Below are positions 56,248 through 64,000 of a stretch of DNA of 64,000 nucleotides, in pieces. The notes under the pieces were generated by a model, which saw only the letters and a list, made by a program, of their open reading frames with translations, was not told the origin of the DNA and ran no database searches. Position 1 is the first letter of the stretch; each line of letters opens with the position of its first letter. The stretch is from Burkholderia lata. GTDB taxonomy: Bacteria; Pseudomonadota; Gammaproteobacteria; Burkholderiales; Burkholderiaceae. Position numbers and translations under genes: made by a program. The stretch covers positions 1,736,001 through 1,800,000 of the forward strand of contig NC_007511.1 of assembly GCF_000012945.1 (NCBI RefSeq), given 5' to 3'.

Positions 56248-57542
56248 CGGCGAGCCCGTTCGTATCCGGCCATCGCATCGTGGCCCGTCGGCGCAACGGC
56301 TCCACGGAGGCGAGTCATGTAAAGCGGATCCTTCTCCAGCTCATATGCCCTCGCCTCAATTTTCAGACCGGCGTTCCCGTAGAGCGACACGAGTCGATCG
56401 AGGAGGGAAATGCGCTGTCGTTCGCAGCCGAACTTTTCGCACAATCCCTTCGCGGCGATCCAGCTTTTCGCCGCTTCCGCCGCCTGGCCACACGCCAGTA
56501 GCGCGACACCGCCCTTCTCCATCGCCTCGATCTTCGTATGCACGAGCATCAGCCTGCCGGCGGCACCGCTCGCGAGATCGAAGTAAGTCGCGGCCTTGGC
56601 ATGCTCGCCGAGCGTGTTGCAACAGCTACCCGTCGCCATCAGCGCATTCAGCGCGACCAGCAGGTTCCGGCCATCGAGCGCAGCCGGCAGCGCCCGCACA
56701 TACCAGTCCTTCGCATCGCGCGGTGACCCGTGGCGCAACGCCACATCGCCGAGGCCATGCAACGCCACTGCGCAGCCGGTCGCATCCTTGCGCTCGGCGT
56801 GGAAGGAAAAGAGCGCGTAGTACTTGCGCTGCGCTTCGGGCAATCTGCCATGTGCAAGATCGATCCCGGCGATCTGCAGCAAGGCACCCATACGCTGTTC
56901 GAGCGAATGCGTCGCATCGTTCGCGATGTCGACCAGATGACGGGTCGCCTTTTCGGACGAGAAGTCGACTGGAAGAATCAGCACATGCTCGGCCTTCTTC
57001 TCGCGCGCCAGCGGAATCAGGCACGGATGCTTCCGGTCGTCGCGGATGCAGAATCGATGTCCTTCCATCCACGCCTCAAAGCCGTTCAGCGCCAGGCATT
57101 GCAGCACCAGCTTCGCAAAGCCGCCGAAATCGCCCATCGGTGACGGTAGCCATGCCCACACGACCTTGGTGCCTTCCGGCATCAGCGTGCGAACGTGCAT
57201 GACGGCATCGCGCAGCCGTGTCGACGGCGAGCGCCTTGGGTCGGTGCATGTCAGCGGCAACGGCGGCCAGGCTGCTTCACCGCGTTCGATGCGCGCACTG
57301 CTCGCTTCGTCGATCTGACGTGAAAGCGCTTCCATGCATGTCTGCAGATACGCGTCGGCGGAGTCGCAAGGAAACGGAAAATTCAGGAAAACCGCATCGC
57401 CGAGTCGTTCGTCGAGCGATTGCATCATCTTGAGAACCGGCACGAGGTCGTTGTCGGTTGCTTCGATCAACAGCGTCGGATCGTCGGGCTGATCAATGAA
57501 CGCTTCGAGCGACGATTCGATGGCGGAGAATTCACGATGCAT
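56244..57542 (-). CDS. TPR-containing protein, probable effector adaptor/chaperone
   Basis: A 432-aa cytosolic protein. The N-terminal half has a globular domain (VFLNFPFPCDSADAYLQTCMEA, then PEGTKVVWAWLPSPMGDFGG); the C-terminal half (about 215-400) carries tetratricopeptide-like repeats (RMGALLQIAGIDLAHGRLPEAQRKYY, ALHGLGDVALRHGSPRDAKDWY). It lies between the DUF6484 and RHS genes with overlapping or near-overlapping ends, where an adaptor that loads the RHS effector onto VgrG would be expected. It is not of the DUF1795/EagR or DUF4123 types that I know. The function is inferred from position. Confidence 0.78.
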   Translation of the reverse strand: MHREFSAIESSLEAFIDQPDDPTLLIEATDNDLVPVLKMMQSLDERLGDAVFLNFPFPCDSADAYLQTCMEALSRQIDEASSARIERGEAAWPPLPLTCTDPRRSPSTRLRDAVMHVRTLMPEGTKVVWAWLPSPMGDFGGFAKLVLQCLALNGFEAWMEGHRFCIRDDRKHPCLIPLAREKKAEHVLILPVDFSSEKATRHLVDIANDATHSLEQRMGALLQIAGIDLAHGRLPEAQRKYYALFSFHAERKDATGCAVALHGLGDVALRHGSPRDAKDWYVRALPAALDGRNLLVALNALMATGSCCNTLGEHAKAATYFDLASGAAGRLMLVHTKIEAMEKGGVALLACGQAAEAAKSWIAAKGLCEKFGCERQRISLLDRLVSLYGNAGLKIEARAYELEKDPLYMTRLRGAVAPTGHDAMAGYERARR

Positions 57543-57559
57543 GACGTCAGGCCGCCTTC

Positions 57560-58183
57560 TCAGTTCAGGCGAACGTACCGGCTGCGGACGACGGTGTCCG
57601 CTTCGGTCCGGATATCGACACCGCCTCGCCCGCCCTCCAGTTCGAGCGTTTGCGCACTTAACCGCAGCTTGCCGGCGACTTCGATGTTCACGTTCCGGTT
57701 CAGCAGCGTCACGACCGGCCCGTCAGGAGAGGCCCGCACCTGCAGCAGCGGGCAGCCCGATGCATCCGCGATCTGCACGCACTTGTCGGTTTCGAGGGAA
57801 AGCGCCATCGCAGGCTCGACCACGGGCTCGACGGGTTCACCATGCCCTTTGCGCGCCAGCAGCCCGGCGATCAGGTACTCGGGCCAGTTCGCAGGCGACT
57901 GCAGCAACACGCGATCGCCGATGCGCGGTTTCACGTCGGCCACACATTCGAGCCAGCGTTCGTGTGTGACGTCGTCCTGCACTGTCCACTTCACGCGAAT
58001 GAGCCCCATCGCGTCGGGATGATGCGTATCGGTCACTTCGCCGATCATCGTCGACGATTCGCGACGTTCGGCAGGCCGCGTGCGATCCGGCGTCGCATCG
58101 TTGGCGAACAACCGGCGCAACGCCTCCACCGTTTCAGCTTCGAGCGCGTCGTCGACCATCATCTGATCCGATTCGTTTTCCAT
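57560..58183 (-). CDS. DUF6484 family T6SS-associated protein
   Basis: A 207-aa cytosolic protein. The start at 58183 is set by GGGAG upstream. The N-terminal half holds IGEVTDTHHPDAMGLIRVKWTV and PRIGDRVLLQSPANWPEYLIAGLL, a small beta-barrel resembling the OB-like part of spike proteins; the C-terminus is a beta-rich stalk-like stretch. Genes of this family sit between vgrG and effector genes, and a spike-accessory role is likely but unproven. 55 bases separate it from vgrG and 17 from the TPR gene. Confidence 0.75.
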   Translation of the reverse strand: MENESDQMMVDDALEAETVEALRRLFANDATPDRTRPAERRESSTMIGEVTDTHHPDAMGLIRVKWTVQDDVTHERWLECVADVKPRIGDRVLLQSPANWPEYLIAGLLARKGHGEPVEPVVEPAMALSLETDKCVQIADASGCPLLQVRASPDGPVVTLLNRNVNIEVAGKLRLSAQTLELEGGRGGVDIRTEADTVVRSRYVRLN

Positions 58184-58238
58184 CGAATGTCTCCCATGCT
58201 TCGAATGCAATCGCGTGACCGGCAGGCGCCGGTCGAAG

Positions 58239-60512
58239 TCAATTGATGTGGGCAATCGTCCCCTGGATCGTCACGCCCGATCCGTCGAGCGTGATCGAGC
58301 CGCCACCGGTCGCCAGAACGATCCTCGTCGCGTTGACGTTGACGGTGCAGCTACTCTTGCCGTTGTCGATGTTGACCGTCGGTGCCTGAAGATTGGCCGT
58401 CGACTTGCCGGAAAGATTGAGATCGTTCTCGCCGTAAATCGTCACGCCAGGTGCGTAGCCCGCAATGTTGACGCCCTTGCCGTATCCGGCGATGGCCACA
58501 CCGCCACCCTGGCCGCTGATCCCGACACCGGTATCGCCTCCGGTTCCGCCGATGGAGACGCCGACGTTGTCCTTGTTGATCGACACGCCACTCTTTCCTG
58601 AACCCATGTCGATGTATTGGCCGGCCGCCAATGAAGCGACTTTGTTGACGTCCACGGAATGGTTTCCCGTATTGACCTTCGTCGCATACGATCCGGTACC
58701 GACGACATGCGTGCTGTTCCCCTCGACGAAGACGTCATGCGTGCCGGCGACCACCGCCAGGTTGTGATTCCCCTTGGTCACCGTATGCGAACTGTTGCCG
58801 TCGACCGATACGCTGCGGTTCCCCGTCACCCCATGCGTCTCATTCGCCCCAATCTGCGCCACCCTGTTCTGCCCGATATTCACCGTCTCGTTCTGCCCCA
58901 CACTCCGTTGCCGGTTGTTCTTCACCTGCATCGTTTCGTCGTTCCCGACCGTATGCGTATGGTTGTTCCCGACAGAAAGCGAATGATCGAGCTCCGTCTC
59001 CGCATCGAAATTCCTTTCCGCGTGCATCCAGAGTTGCTCGGCGCCCTTCTTGTCCTCGAACCGGAACGCGTTGGCGTGATCAGTCGTTCCGCCCGGTGAA
59101 GATCTGGACAGCAACCCGCTCTGCGTCGCACTCCCCGGCAGCCCCCACGGCGGCATCTTCTCGCCGTTGAAAACTCGCCCGGTGACGATCGGCTCATCCG
59201 GATCGCCATTCAGAAAATCGACAACCACCTCATCGCCTACCCGCGGAATCTGCACGCCCCCGAACCCGCCCCCGGCCCAGGGACTCGACACCCGCACCCA
59301 GCACGACGAATCCTGATTGCTTTGCCCATACCGATCCCAGCGGAACTGCAGCTTCACGCGCCCATACTGGTCGGTCCAGATTTCCTCCCCGGGCGGCCCG
59401 ACCACGGTTGCCGTCTGCGGCCCGTTGGTCCGCGGCCGCGGCGTGTCGCGCGGCGACCGGTAAGGCAGGCTCGACGGCTGCACGAGCATCATCGTCTGAT
59501 GCACGACGGCCTCCGCGCCCTGGTCGCTCGCATACGCGTTCTCCTGGAAGCGGTACTGGCATCGCACGATCAGGTACTCACGGTTCTGATCCGCGCGCGG
59601 GCAATGTTCGAGCGTGAACAGATAACCGGGCGCGACACCACGCACATCGGTATCGGCACTCGCCCGCTCGTGCTCGGCCTGCTGTTCCTCGAGCCGCACG
59701 CGGCTGTAGTGTGCGCCGGGCGCATCGTCGCGATAGCCGCCCGGCCATTCGAACGACGCGAAACTGTCGTGATCGTGACCACGCGGATCGACCTTCTGCG
59801 ACGAAAGATCGGCGCGCGGCTTCGTATAGTCGTAGTCGGTGGTCTGGTGCCGCCCGACACTCACTTCCTGCGCGGGCAGCCAGCCGTCGATATGCTCCTC
59901 GTCGGCGATCGCCGTCCGGTCGCGCGCGATGTACGGAATCGTCTCGTAGCCGGGCAGCACGGTGTGCGACGACATCGCGTCACCGAGCATCAGCGTATGC
60001 GTGTCCTCGGCATGCCGGAACCAGAAGTAGATCCCCTCGAACTCCATCAGCCGCGACACGAACGCGGCATCGGTCTCGTTGTACTGCACGCAATAGTCGC
60101 GCGGCACATACGACTCGGCGAGATGGTTCTCGATCGGAAAGCCGTACGTCGCCAGCACTTCCTGCATGATCTCGGGCACGGTCTTGTTCTGGAAGATCCG
60201 GCAATCGGAGCGTCGCGTCGCGAGCCACAGCCATGGGCGCACGATCAGCTCGTAGCCGTAATACCGCTCGGCGCGCCGGCCGGAAAGCGACGCACGCGCA
60301 ACGATACCGTTCAGGTAGCGGGTCGACAGGTCCTGCTGTTCGATCCGGACCGTCACCGGCTTGCCGAGCAAGTCCTTCAGCGACAGGCTGTGACTGTCGG
60401 CGAGCGCCTCGATCCGGAATTCGAACAGGCGGCCGAGTTCGTCGCTGCCGTCGAGCGTATGGAACTTGAGGTCGTCGCCGTGCAGGCTGTCGAGTGTGAA
60501 TACGCGATTCAA
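58239..60512 (-). CDS. tssI: VgrG, type VI secretion spike protein
   Basis: A 757-aa spike subunit. The start is a TTG at 60512, set by GGAGGA 6 bases upstream and by the family N-terminus (MNRVFTLDSLHGDDLKFHTL). The gp27-like domain spans about 1-370, the gp5-like OB fold about 400-490 (WVRVSSPWAGGGFGG), and DUF2345 follows (HAERNFDAETE). The last 250 residues are a beta-prism of short repeats (VGNNHT, VGNDET, VGQNET type) and then glycine-rich VSIGG/VNIAG repeats. The TTG overlaps the clpV stop (TTGA). An open frame runs far upstream through antisense-frame clpV but is not the gene. Confidence 0.93.
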   Translation of the reverse strand: MNRVFTLDSLHGDDLKFHTLDGSDELGRLFEFRIEALADSHSLSLKDLLGKPVTVRIEQQDLSTRYLNGIVARASLSGRRAERYYGYELIVRPWLWLATRRSDCRIFQNKTVPEIMQEVLATYGFPIENHLAESYVPRDYCVQYNETDAAFVSRLMEFEGIYFWFRHAEDTHTLMLGDAMSSHTVLPGYETIPYIARDRTAIADEEHIDGWLPAQEVSVGRHQTTDYDYTKPRADLSSQKVDPRGHDHDSFASFEWPGGYRDDAPGAHYSRVRLEEQQAEHERASADTDVRGVAPGYLFTLEHCPRADQNREYLIVRCQYRFQENAYASDQGAEAVVHQTMMLVQPSSLPYRSPRDTPRPRTNGPQTATVVGPPGEEIWTDQYGRVKLQFRWDRYGQSNQDSSCWVRVSSPWAGGGFGGVQIPRVGDEVVVDFLNGDPDEPIVTGRVFNGEKMPPWGLPGSATQSGLLSRSSPGGTTDHANAFRFEDKKGAEQLWMHAERNFDAETELDHSLSVGNNHTHTVGNDETMQVKNNRQRSVGQNETVNIGQNRVAQIGANETHGVTGNRSVSVDGNSSHTVTKGNHNLAVVAGTHDVFVEGNSTHVVGTGSYATKVNTGNHSVDVNKVASLAAGQYIDMGSGKSGVSINKDNVGVSIGGTGGDTGVGISGQGGGVAIAGYGKGVNIAGYAPGVTIYGENDLNLSGKSTANLQAPTVNIDNGKSSCTVNVNATRIVLATGGGSITLDGSGVTIQGTIAHIN

Positions 60513-63172
60513 GTCGTTTCCTCCTCGTCGAACCGGTACGCGAATTCGCCGTCGGCGGCGCTCAGCTCGATCGACGCCAGCGTGCGGCCTTCGAGCGTGG
60601 CCTGCAGGATCGCGCGGCCGATGCGCGGCATCACGGTATGCGTGAGGATCGCGTCGACCATCCGGCCGCCGGATTCGATCGTCCGGCAGCGCTCGACGAC
60701 CAGCGCGGTCGCCGCGTCGGTGCAGCGCAGCCGGATGCCGTGGTGCGCGTCGATCCGCTGCTCGATCCGCCGCAACTGCAATGCGACGATCCGCGCAAGC
60801 GTCGCGTCGGTGAGCGGGTAGTACGGCACGACGGTCAACCGGCCGAGCAACGCAGCGGGAAACACGTCGAGCAGCGGCGCGCGCAGCGCATCGGCGAGCG
60901 TCTGCGTGTCGGGCAGGTGCTCGGGATCGCGGCACAGCTGCATCACGCGATCGGCGCCAACGTTCGACGTCAGCAGGATCACCGTATGCCGGAAATCGAT
61001 GTCGCGCCCTTCGCCATCCTCCATCCAGCCCTTGTCGAACACCTGGAAGAAAATCTCGTGCACGTCGCGGTGCGCCTTCTCGATCTCGTCGAGCAGCACG
61101 ACGCTGTACGGACGGCGCCGCACGGCCTCGGTCAGCACCCCGCCCTGCCCGTAGCCGACATAACCGGGCGGCGCGCCCTTCAGCGTCGACACGGTATGCG
61201 CTTCCTGAAACTCGCTCATGTTGATCGTGATCGCGTTGTGTTCGCCGCCGTACAGCGTGTCGGCCAGCGCGAGCGCGGTCTCGGTCTTGCCGACGCCGGA
61301 CGGGCCGCACAGCAGGAACACGCCATGCGGCTTCTTCGGATCGTCGAGCTTGGCCCGCGCGGTCTGGATGCGCTCGGCGATCAGCTCGACCGCGTGCTTC
61401 TGGCCGACGACGCGCTCGCCGAGCGTATCGGCCAGCTTCAGCACGGCCTGCGTTTCGTCGCGCACCATGCGACCGAGCGGAATGCCGGTCCAGTCGGCCA
61501 CGACGGCTGCTACCGCGTGCGTGTCGACGGCGGGCAGCACGAGGGGCGCCTCGCCCTGCAGGTCGGCCAGCGCCTGCTGCGCGGCCGAGAGACGGGTTTG
61601 TGCCGCAGTGCGCGCATCGGCATCGAGCGCATGCGACGGATCGTCGTCGAGCAGCAACGCACGGGCATCGACGATCGCCGTCAATGCGTCGCGTTCGGTT
61701 TGCCAGCGCGTGTCCAGCCGGTCGAGTTCGGTTCGGGCGGTGGCAATGTCGTGCTCGATCGCATCGCGCCGTGCGGTATCGCCGGTGCCGAGCGCGCATT
61801 CGCGTCCGATCCGCTCCTGTTCGACGCGCAGGCTGTCGATCCGGCGGCGCGCATCTTCGATCGGCGCGGGCACCGCGTGCTGGCTGACAGCGACGCGCGC
61901 GCAGGCCGTATCGAGCAGGCTGATCGCCTTGTCCGGCAACTGGCGGGCCGGAATGTAACGGTGCGACAGCGTGACGGCAGCCTGCAGCGCGTCGTCGAGC
62001 ACGAGCACGCGGTGGTGGGCCTCGAGCTTCCCGGCGAGGCCGCGCAGCATCGTCAGCGCGGCCGCTTCTTCCGGTTCGTGTACGTGCACGAGCTGGAAAC
62101 GCCGCGTCAGCGCCGGGTCCTTCTCGATGTACTGCTTGTACTCGGACCACGTCGTCGCGCCGATCGTGCGCAGCAGGCCGCGGGCGAGCGCCGGTTTCAG
62201 CAGGTTCGCGGCGTCGCCGGTGCCGGCAGCCCCGCCCGCGCCGACCAGCGTGTGGACTTCGTCGATGAACAGGATCGCCGGCCGCTCGGACGACATTGCT
62301 TCGTCGATCACGCCGCGCAACCGGCTCTCGAACTCGCCCTTCACGCTCGCGCCGGCCTGCAGCAGCCCGATGTCGAGCAGGTACAGCGCAACGTCCTGCA
62401 GCGACGGCGGCACGTCGCCGGCAGCGATCCGCAGCGCGAAACCCTCCGCGACGGCCGTCTTGCCGACGCCGGCTTCGCCGACCAGCAGCGGGTTGTTCTG
62501 CCGGCGCCGCAGCAGGATGTCGACGATCTGGCGAATCTCCGGATCGCGTCCGATCACTGGGTCGATCTCGCCGGCCCGCGCGCGGGCAGTCAGGTCGACG
62601 GCGAAACGCGAGAGCGCCGAGCCGTCGGCGGCGGCTGTGGTTGCACCGCGCATTGCCGTGTCGCCGCCGGGAGCCGTCTGCCCGGCCGCCTGCGCCTCCG
62701 GCGAACCTTCGACGATCGACCCGAGCGCATCGGCGAGCACGTCCGGCACGATGCGTTCGAATTCGCGCGTGATCGCCAGCAGCACGTTGCGCAACTGCGG
62801 CGTCTTCAGGATTGCGAGCAGCAGCACCGCGCCGCGAATGCGCGTCGCGTCGTACTTCAGCGTCGCGTAGACCCATGCGCGCTCGACCGCGTCGTCGATA
62901 TGCACGGACAGATCCGACACCGAGCCCGCGCCGCGCGGCAGCTTGTCGAGCGCGGTAACGAGCCCGCGGTCGACCACGGCGTCATCGACCCCGAAGTGGC
63001 GCAGCACGCGCTGCAGGTCGCCGTCGGGCCGTTGCAGCATCTGCTTGAACCAGTGCGCAAGCTCGACGTACGGATTGCCGCGCAGCCGGCAGAAGCCGGT
63101 CGCCTGCTCGAGCGTCTCGTAGAGGAACGGATTCAGTTTTCCGAACAGATTGGCGCGGCCGATATCGGACAT
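60509..63172 (-). CDS. clpV: ClpV (TssH), AAA+ ATPase recycling the T6SS sheath
   Basis: An 887-aa double-AAA+ ClpB-like ATPase. The N-domain (about 1-160) is of the ClpV type; the first Walker A is GEAGVGKTAVAEG (about 225) and the second GPSGVGKTETALA (about 610); the ClpV middle domain lies between. TssH unfolds the contracted TssB/TssC sheath in the cytosol so the parts can be reused. The start at 63172 is 12 bases after the tssG stop. Its end overlaps vgrG. Confidence 0.96.
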   Translation of the reverse strand: MSDIGRANLFGKLNPFLYETLEQATGFCRLRGNPYVELAHWFKQMLQRPDGDLQRVLRHFGVDDAVVDRGLVTALDKLPRGAGSVSDLSVHIDDAVERAWVYATLKYDATRIRGAVLLLAILKTPQLRNVLLAITREFERIVPDVLADALGSIVEGSPEAQAAGQTAPGGDTAMRGATTAAADGSALSRFAVDLTARARAGEIDPVIGRDPEIRQIVDILLRRRQNNPLLVGEAGVGKTAVAEGFALRIAAGDVPPSLQDVALYLLDIGLLQAGASVKGEFESRLRGVIDEAMSSERPAILFIDEVHTLVGAGGAAGTGDAANLLKPALARGLLRTIGATTWSEYKQYIEKDPALTRRFQLVHVHEPEEAAALTMLRGLAGKLEAHHRVLVLDDALQAAVTLSHRYIPARQLPDKAISLLDTACARVAVSQHAVPAPIEDARRRIDSLRVEQERIGRECALGTGDTARRDAIEHDIATARTELDRLDTRWQTERDALTAIVDARALLLDDDPSHALDADARTAAQTRLSAAQQALADLQGEAPLVLPAVDTHAVAAVVADWTGIPLGRMVRDETQAVLKLADTLGERVVGQKHAVELIAERIQTARAKLDDPKKPHGVFLLCGPSGVGKTETALALADTLYGGEHNAITINMSEFQEAHTVSTLKGAPPGYVGYGQGGVLTEAVRRRPYSVVLLDEIEKAHRDVHEIFFQVFDKGWMEDGEGRDIDFRHTVILLTSNVGADRVMQLCRDPEHLPDTQTLADALRAPLLDVFPAALLGRLTVVPYYPLTDATLARIVALQLRRIEQRIDAHHGIRLRCTDAATALVVERCRTIESGGRMVDAILTHTVMPRIGRAILQATLEGRTLASIELSAADGEFAYRFDEEETT

Positions 63173-63184
63173 GACGGTTCCCGT

Positions 63185-64000
63185 TTAGGCAGTTTCGCGA
63201 TGAAGGGGGGCGCCGCCGCGCCGCACGTCGTAGCGGACGACGAGGTCACGCGCGGGGCCCGGATCGAGTCGCTGCCCGAGCCACGCGGTGCGGCCGATGC
63301 CCTGCGGCGCGCCGAGCGCGATCGCGGGCACCGCGTCGGCCGCCAGTTCGAGCTGGACATCCCAGTCGAACTCGATGCCGACGTATTCGCGCACCCATTG
63401 CGCGAGCTGCCGGGCATGCGGGCCGCCCGGCAGGAAACGGCGGTACGCGTCGAGCGACAGCGGGCCGAGCACGATCCGGAAGCGCGACTGGGCATCGCGC
63501 ACCGCGATGCCGAGCGCGACGGCGCCGACCCGCAACGTCGGCCGCGTCGCGCGGATCGTGCAGCGCTGCGAACGTTCGATCGCGACCCACTGCGGCACAT
63601 GCTCGACGATGCGAGCCTCGACGCCGAAATGCCGGCGCAGGATCTGCACGAGCCCTTCCGGGTTGCGCGTGTGCCGCACGAGATGGCCCGCATGGAAGTA
63701 GCGCGCATGCGGCGCGAGCGTGTCGGCGTTGGCATGGGTGTCGGCTTTCGCGACGGGCTTGTCGCCGTGTGCCGCCCGCCCGATCAGGCTCGCGACATAA
63801 CCGTCGAACCGTGCGCGCTCCGGGCGATCGAGGCTCACCGTTGGCTGCGCGTCGGCCCATGCGCGGTAGAACAGCAGGATCAGCCGGTGATGGAACAGGT
63901 CGGCGAACGCGGCAAACGTCGGGTCGTCGTGCTGCGCCGCGCGTTCGTGCGCGTATTCGGTCAGGTGCGTCGGCAGCGGCCCGTTCGGGCCGAACAGCCC
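63185..64000 (-). CDS. tssG: TssG, T6SS baseplate component (5' end cut by window edge)
   Basis: The frame stays open to the window edge, giving the last 271 residues of TssG. The edge part reads GLFGPNGPLPTHLTEYAHER and continues FADLFHHRLILLFYRAWADA, the N-terminal signature of the family; later HFGVEARIVEHVPQWVAIE is also typical. TssG forms the baseplate wedge with TssF and TssK in the cytosol. A GTG at 63838 is an internal codon, not the start. It is followed by clpV, the common T6SS order. Confidence 0.93.
   Translation of the reverse strand, partial: GLFGPNGPLPTHLTEYAHERAAQHDDPTFAAFADLFHHRLILLFYRAWADAQPTVSLDRPERARFDGYVASLIGRAAHGDKPVAKADTHANADTLAPHARYFHAGHLVRHTRNPEGLVQILRRHFGVEARIVEHVPQWVAIERSQRCTIRATRPTLRVGAVALGIAVRDAQSRFRIVLGPLSLDAYRRFLPGGPHARQLAQWVREYVGIEFDWDVQLELAADAVPAIALGAPQGIGRTAWLGQRLDPGPARDLVVRYDVRRGGAPLHRETA

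Noticed and set aside
60513-62876. N-terminal extension fused to VgrG in the same frame
   Set aside because: The stretch lies in another frame of clpV and has no domain; the ribosome site and TTG at 60512 mark the true start.

Overview
The window is high-GC Gram-negative DNA that looks like a Burkholderia (B. cepacia complex-type) chromosome. The evidence is the GC-rich codon use, a Burkholderia-type trimeric porin, class II phenazine genes with the residues described for the Burkholderia PhzA enzyme, a type VI secretion system and ISNCY-family transposase remnants. No tRNA, rRNA or CRISPR array was seen.

Layout, left to right. (1) 626-5456: a three-gene operon for a periplasm-facing molybdenum hydroxylase (Tat-exported Mo subunit, [2Fe-2S] subunit, triheme cytochrome c lipoprotein), with an 8-bp-arm palindrome upstream. 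(2) 5546-18808: ordinary chromosomal genes: small envelope lipoproteins, an orphan Pal-like lipoprotein, a porin with strong hairpins behind it, a VOC protein, a LuxR-type regulator and an amidase, an NADPH oxidoreductase divergent from an SgrR-type regulator, and a GlxA-type AraC regulator divergent from a nitronate monooxygenase. (3) 19409-32184: a colinear block of MoxR AAA+ ATPase, DUF5682, VWA, double-SWIM and WGR/DUF4132 proteins. It matches the family set of the uncharacterised E. coli yehL-yehM-yehP-yehQ-yehI locus, followed by one unrecognised gene. (4) 32694-35362: a 7TM sensor kinase and an OmpR-type regulator encoded convergently with overlapping 3' ends. (5) 35659-37593: a secreted S53 (sedolisin) peptidase.

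(6) 37594-50809: an accessory island. A compact operon (40063-49802) encodes a flavin monooxygenase, PhzA/B, PhzD, PhzE, an N-terminally extended PhzF, PhzG, a carboxyl methyltransferase, an oxidoreductase and PhzC. Together these can take erythrose-4-phosphate and PEP through chorismate and ADIC to phenazine-1,6-dicarboxylate. The tailoring genes suggest hydroxylation and methyl esterification, so a dimethyl ester of a dihydroxyphenazine-dicarboxylic acid is the best guess at the product. The operon lies between two decayed ISNCY transposase copies in direct orientation.

(7) 50810-64000, all minus strand: the distal part of a type VI secretion cluster: tssG (cut by the window edge), clpV/tssH, vgrG, a DUF6484 protein, a TPR protein, a PAAR-RHS polymorphic toxin with a GC-poor HNH-like C-terminal domain, and a GC-poor presumed immunity gene. 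Overlapping stop/start codons join most of these genes, so secretion machine, spike, loading factors, toxin and antidote are probably co-expressed.

The best candidates for under-described biology are the MoxR/VWA/SWIM/WGR block with its extra gene, the RHS toxin/immunity tip, and the PhzF fusion plus tailoring genes of the phenazine island.
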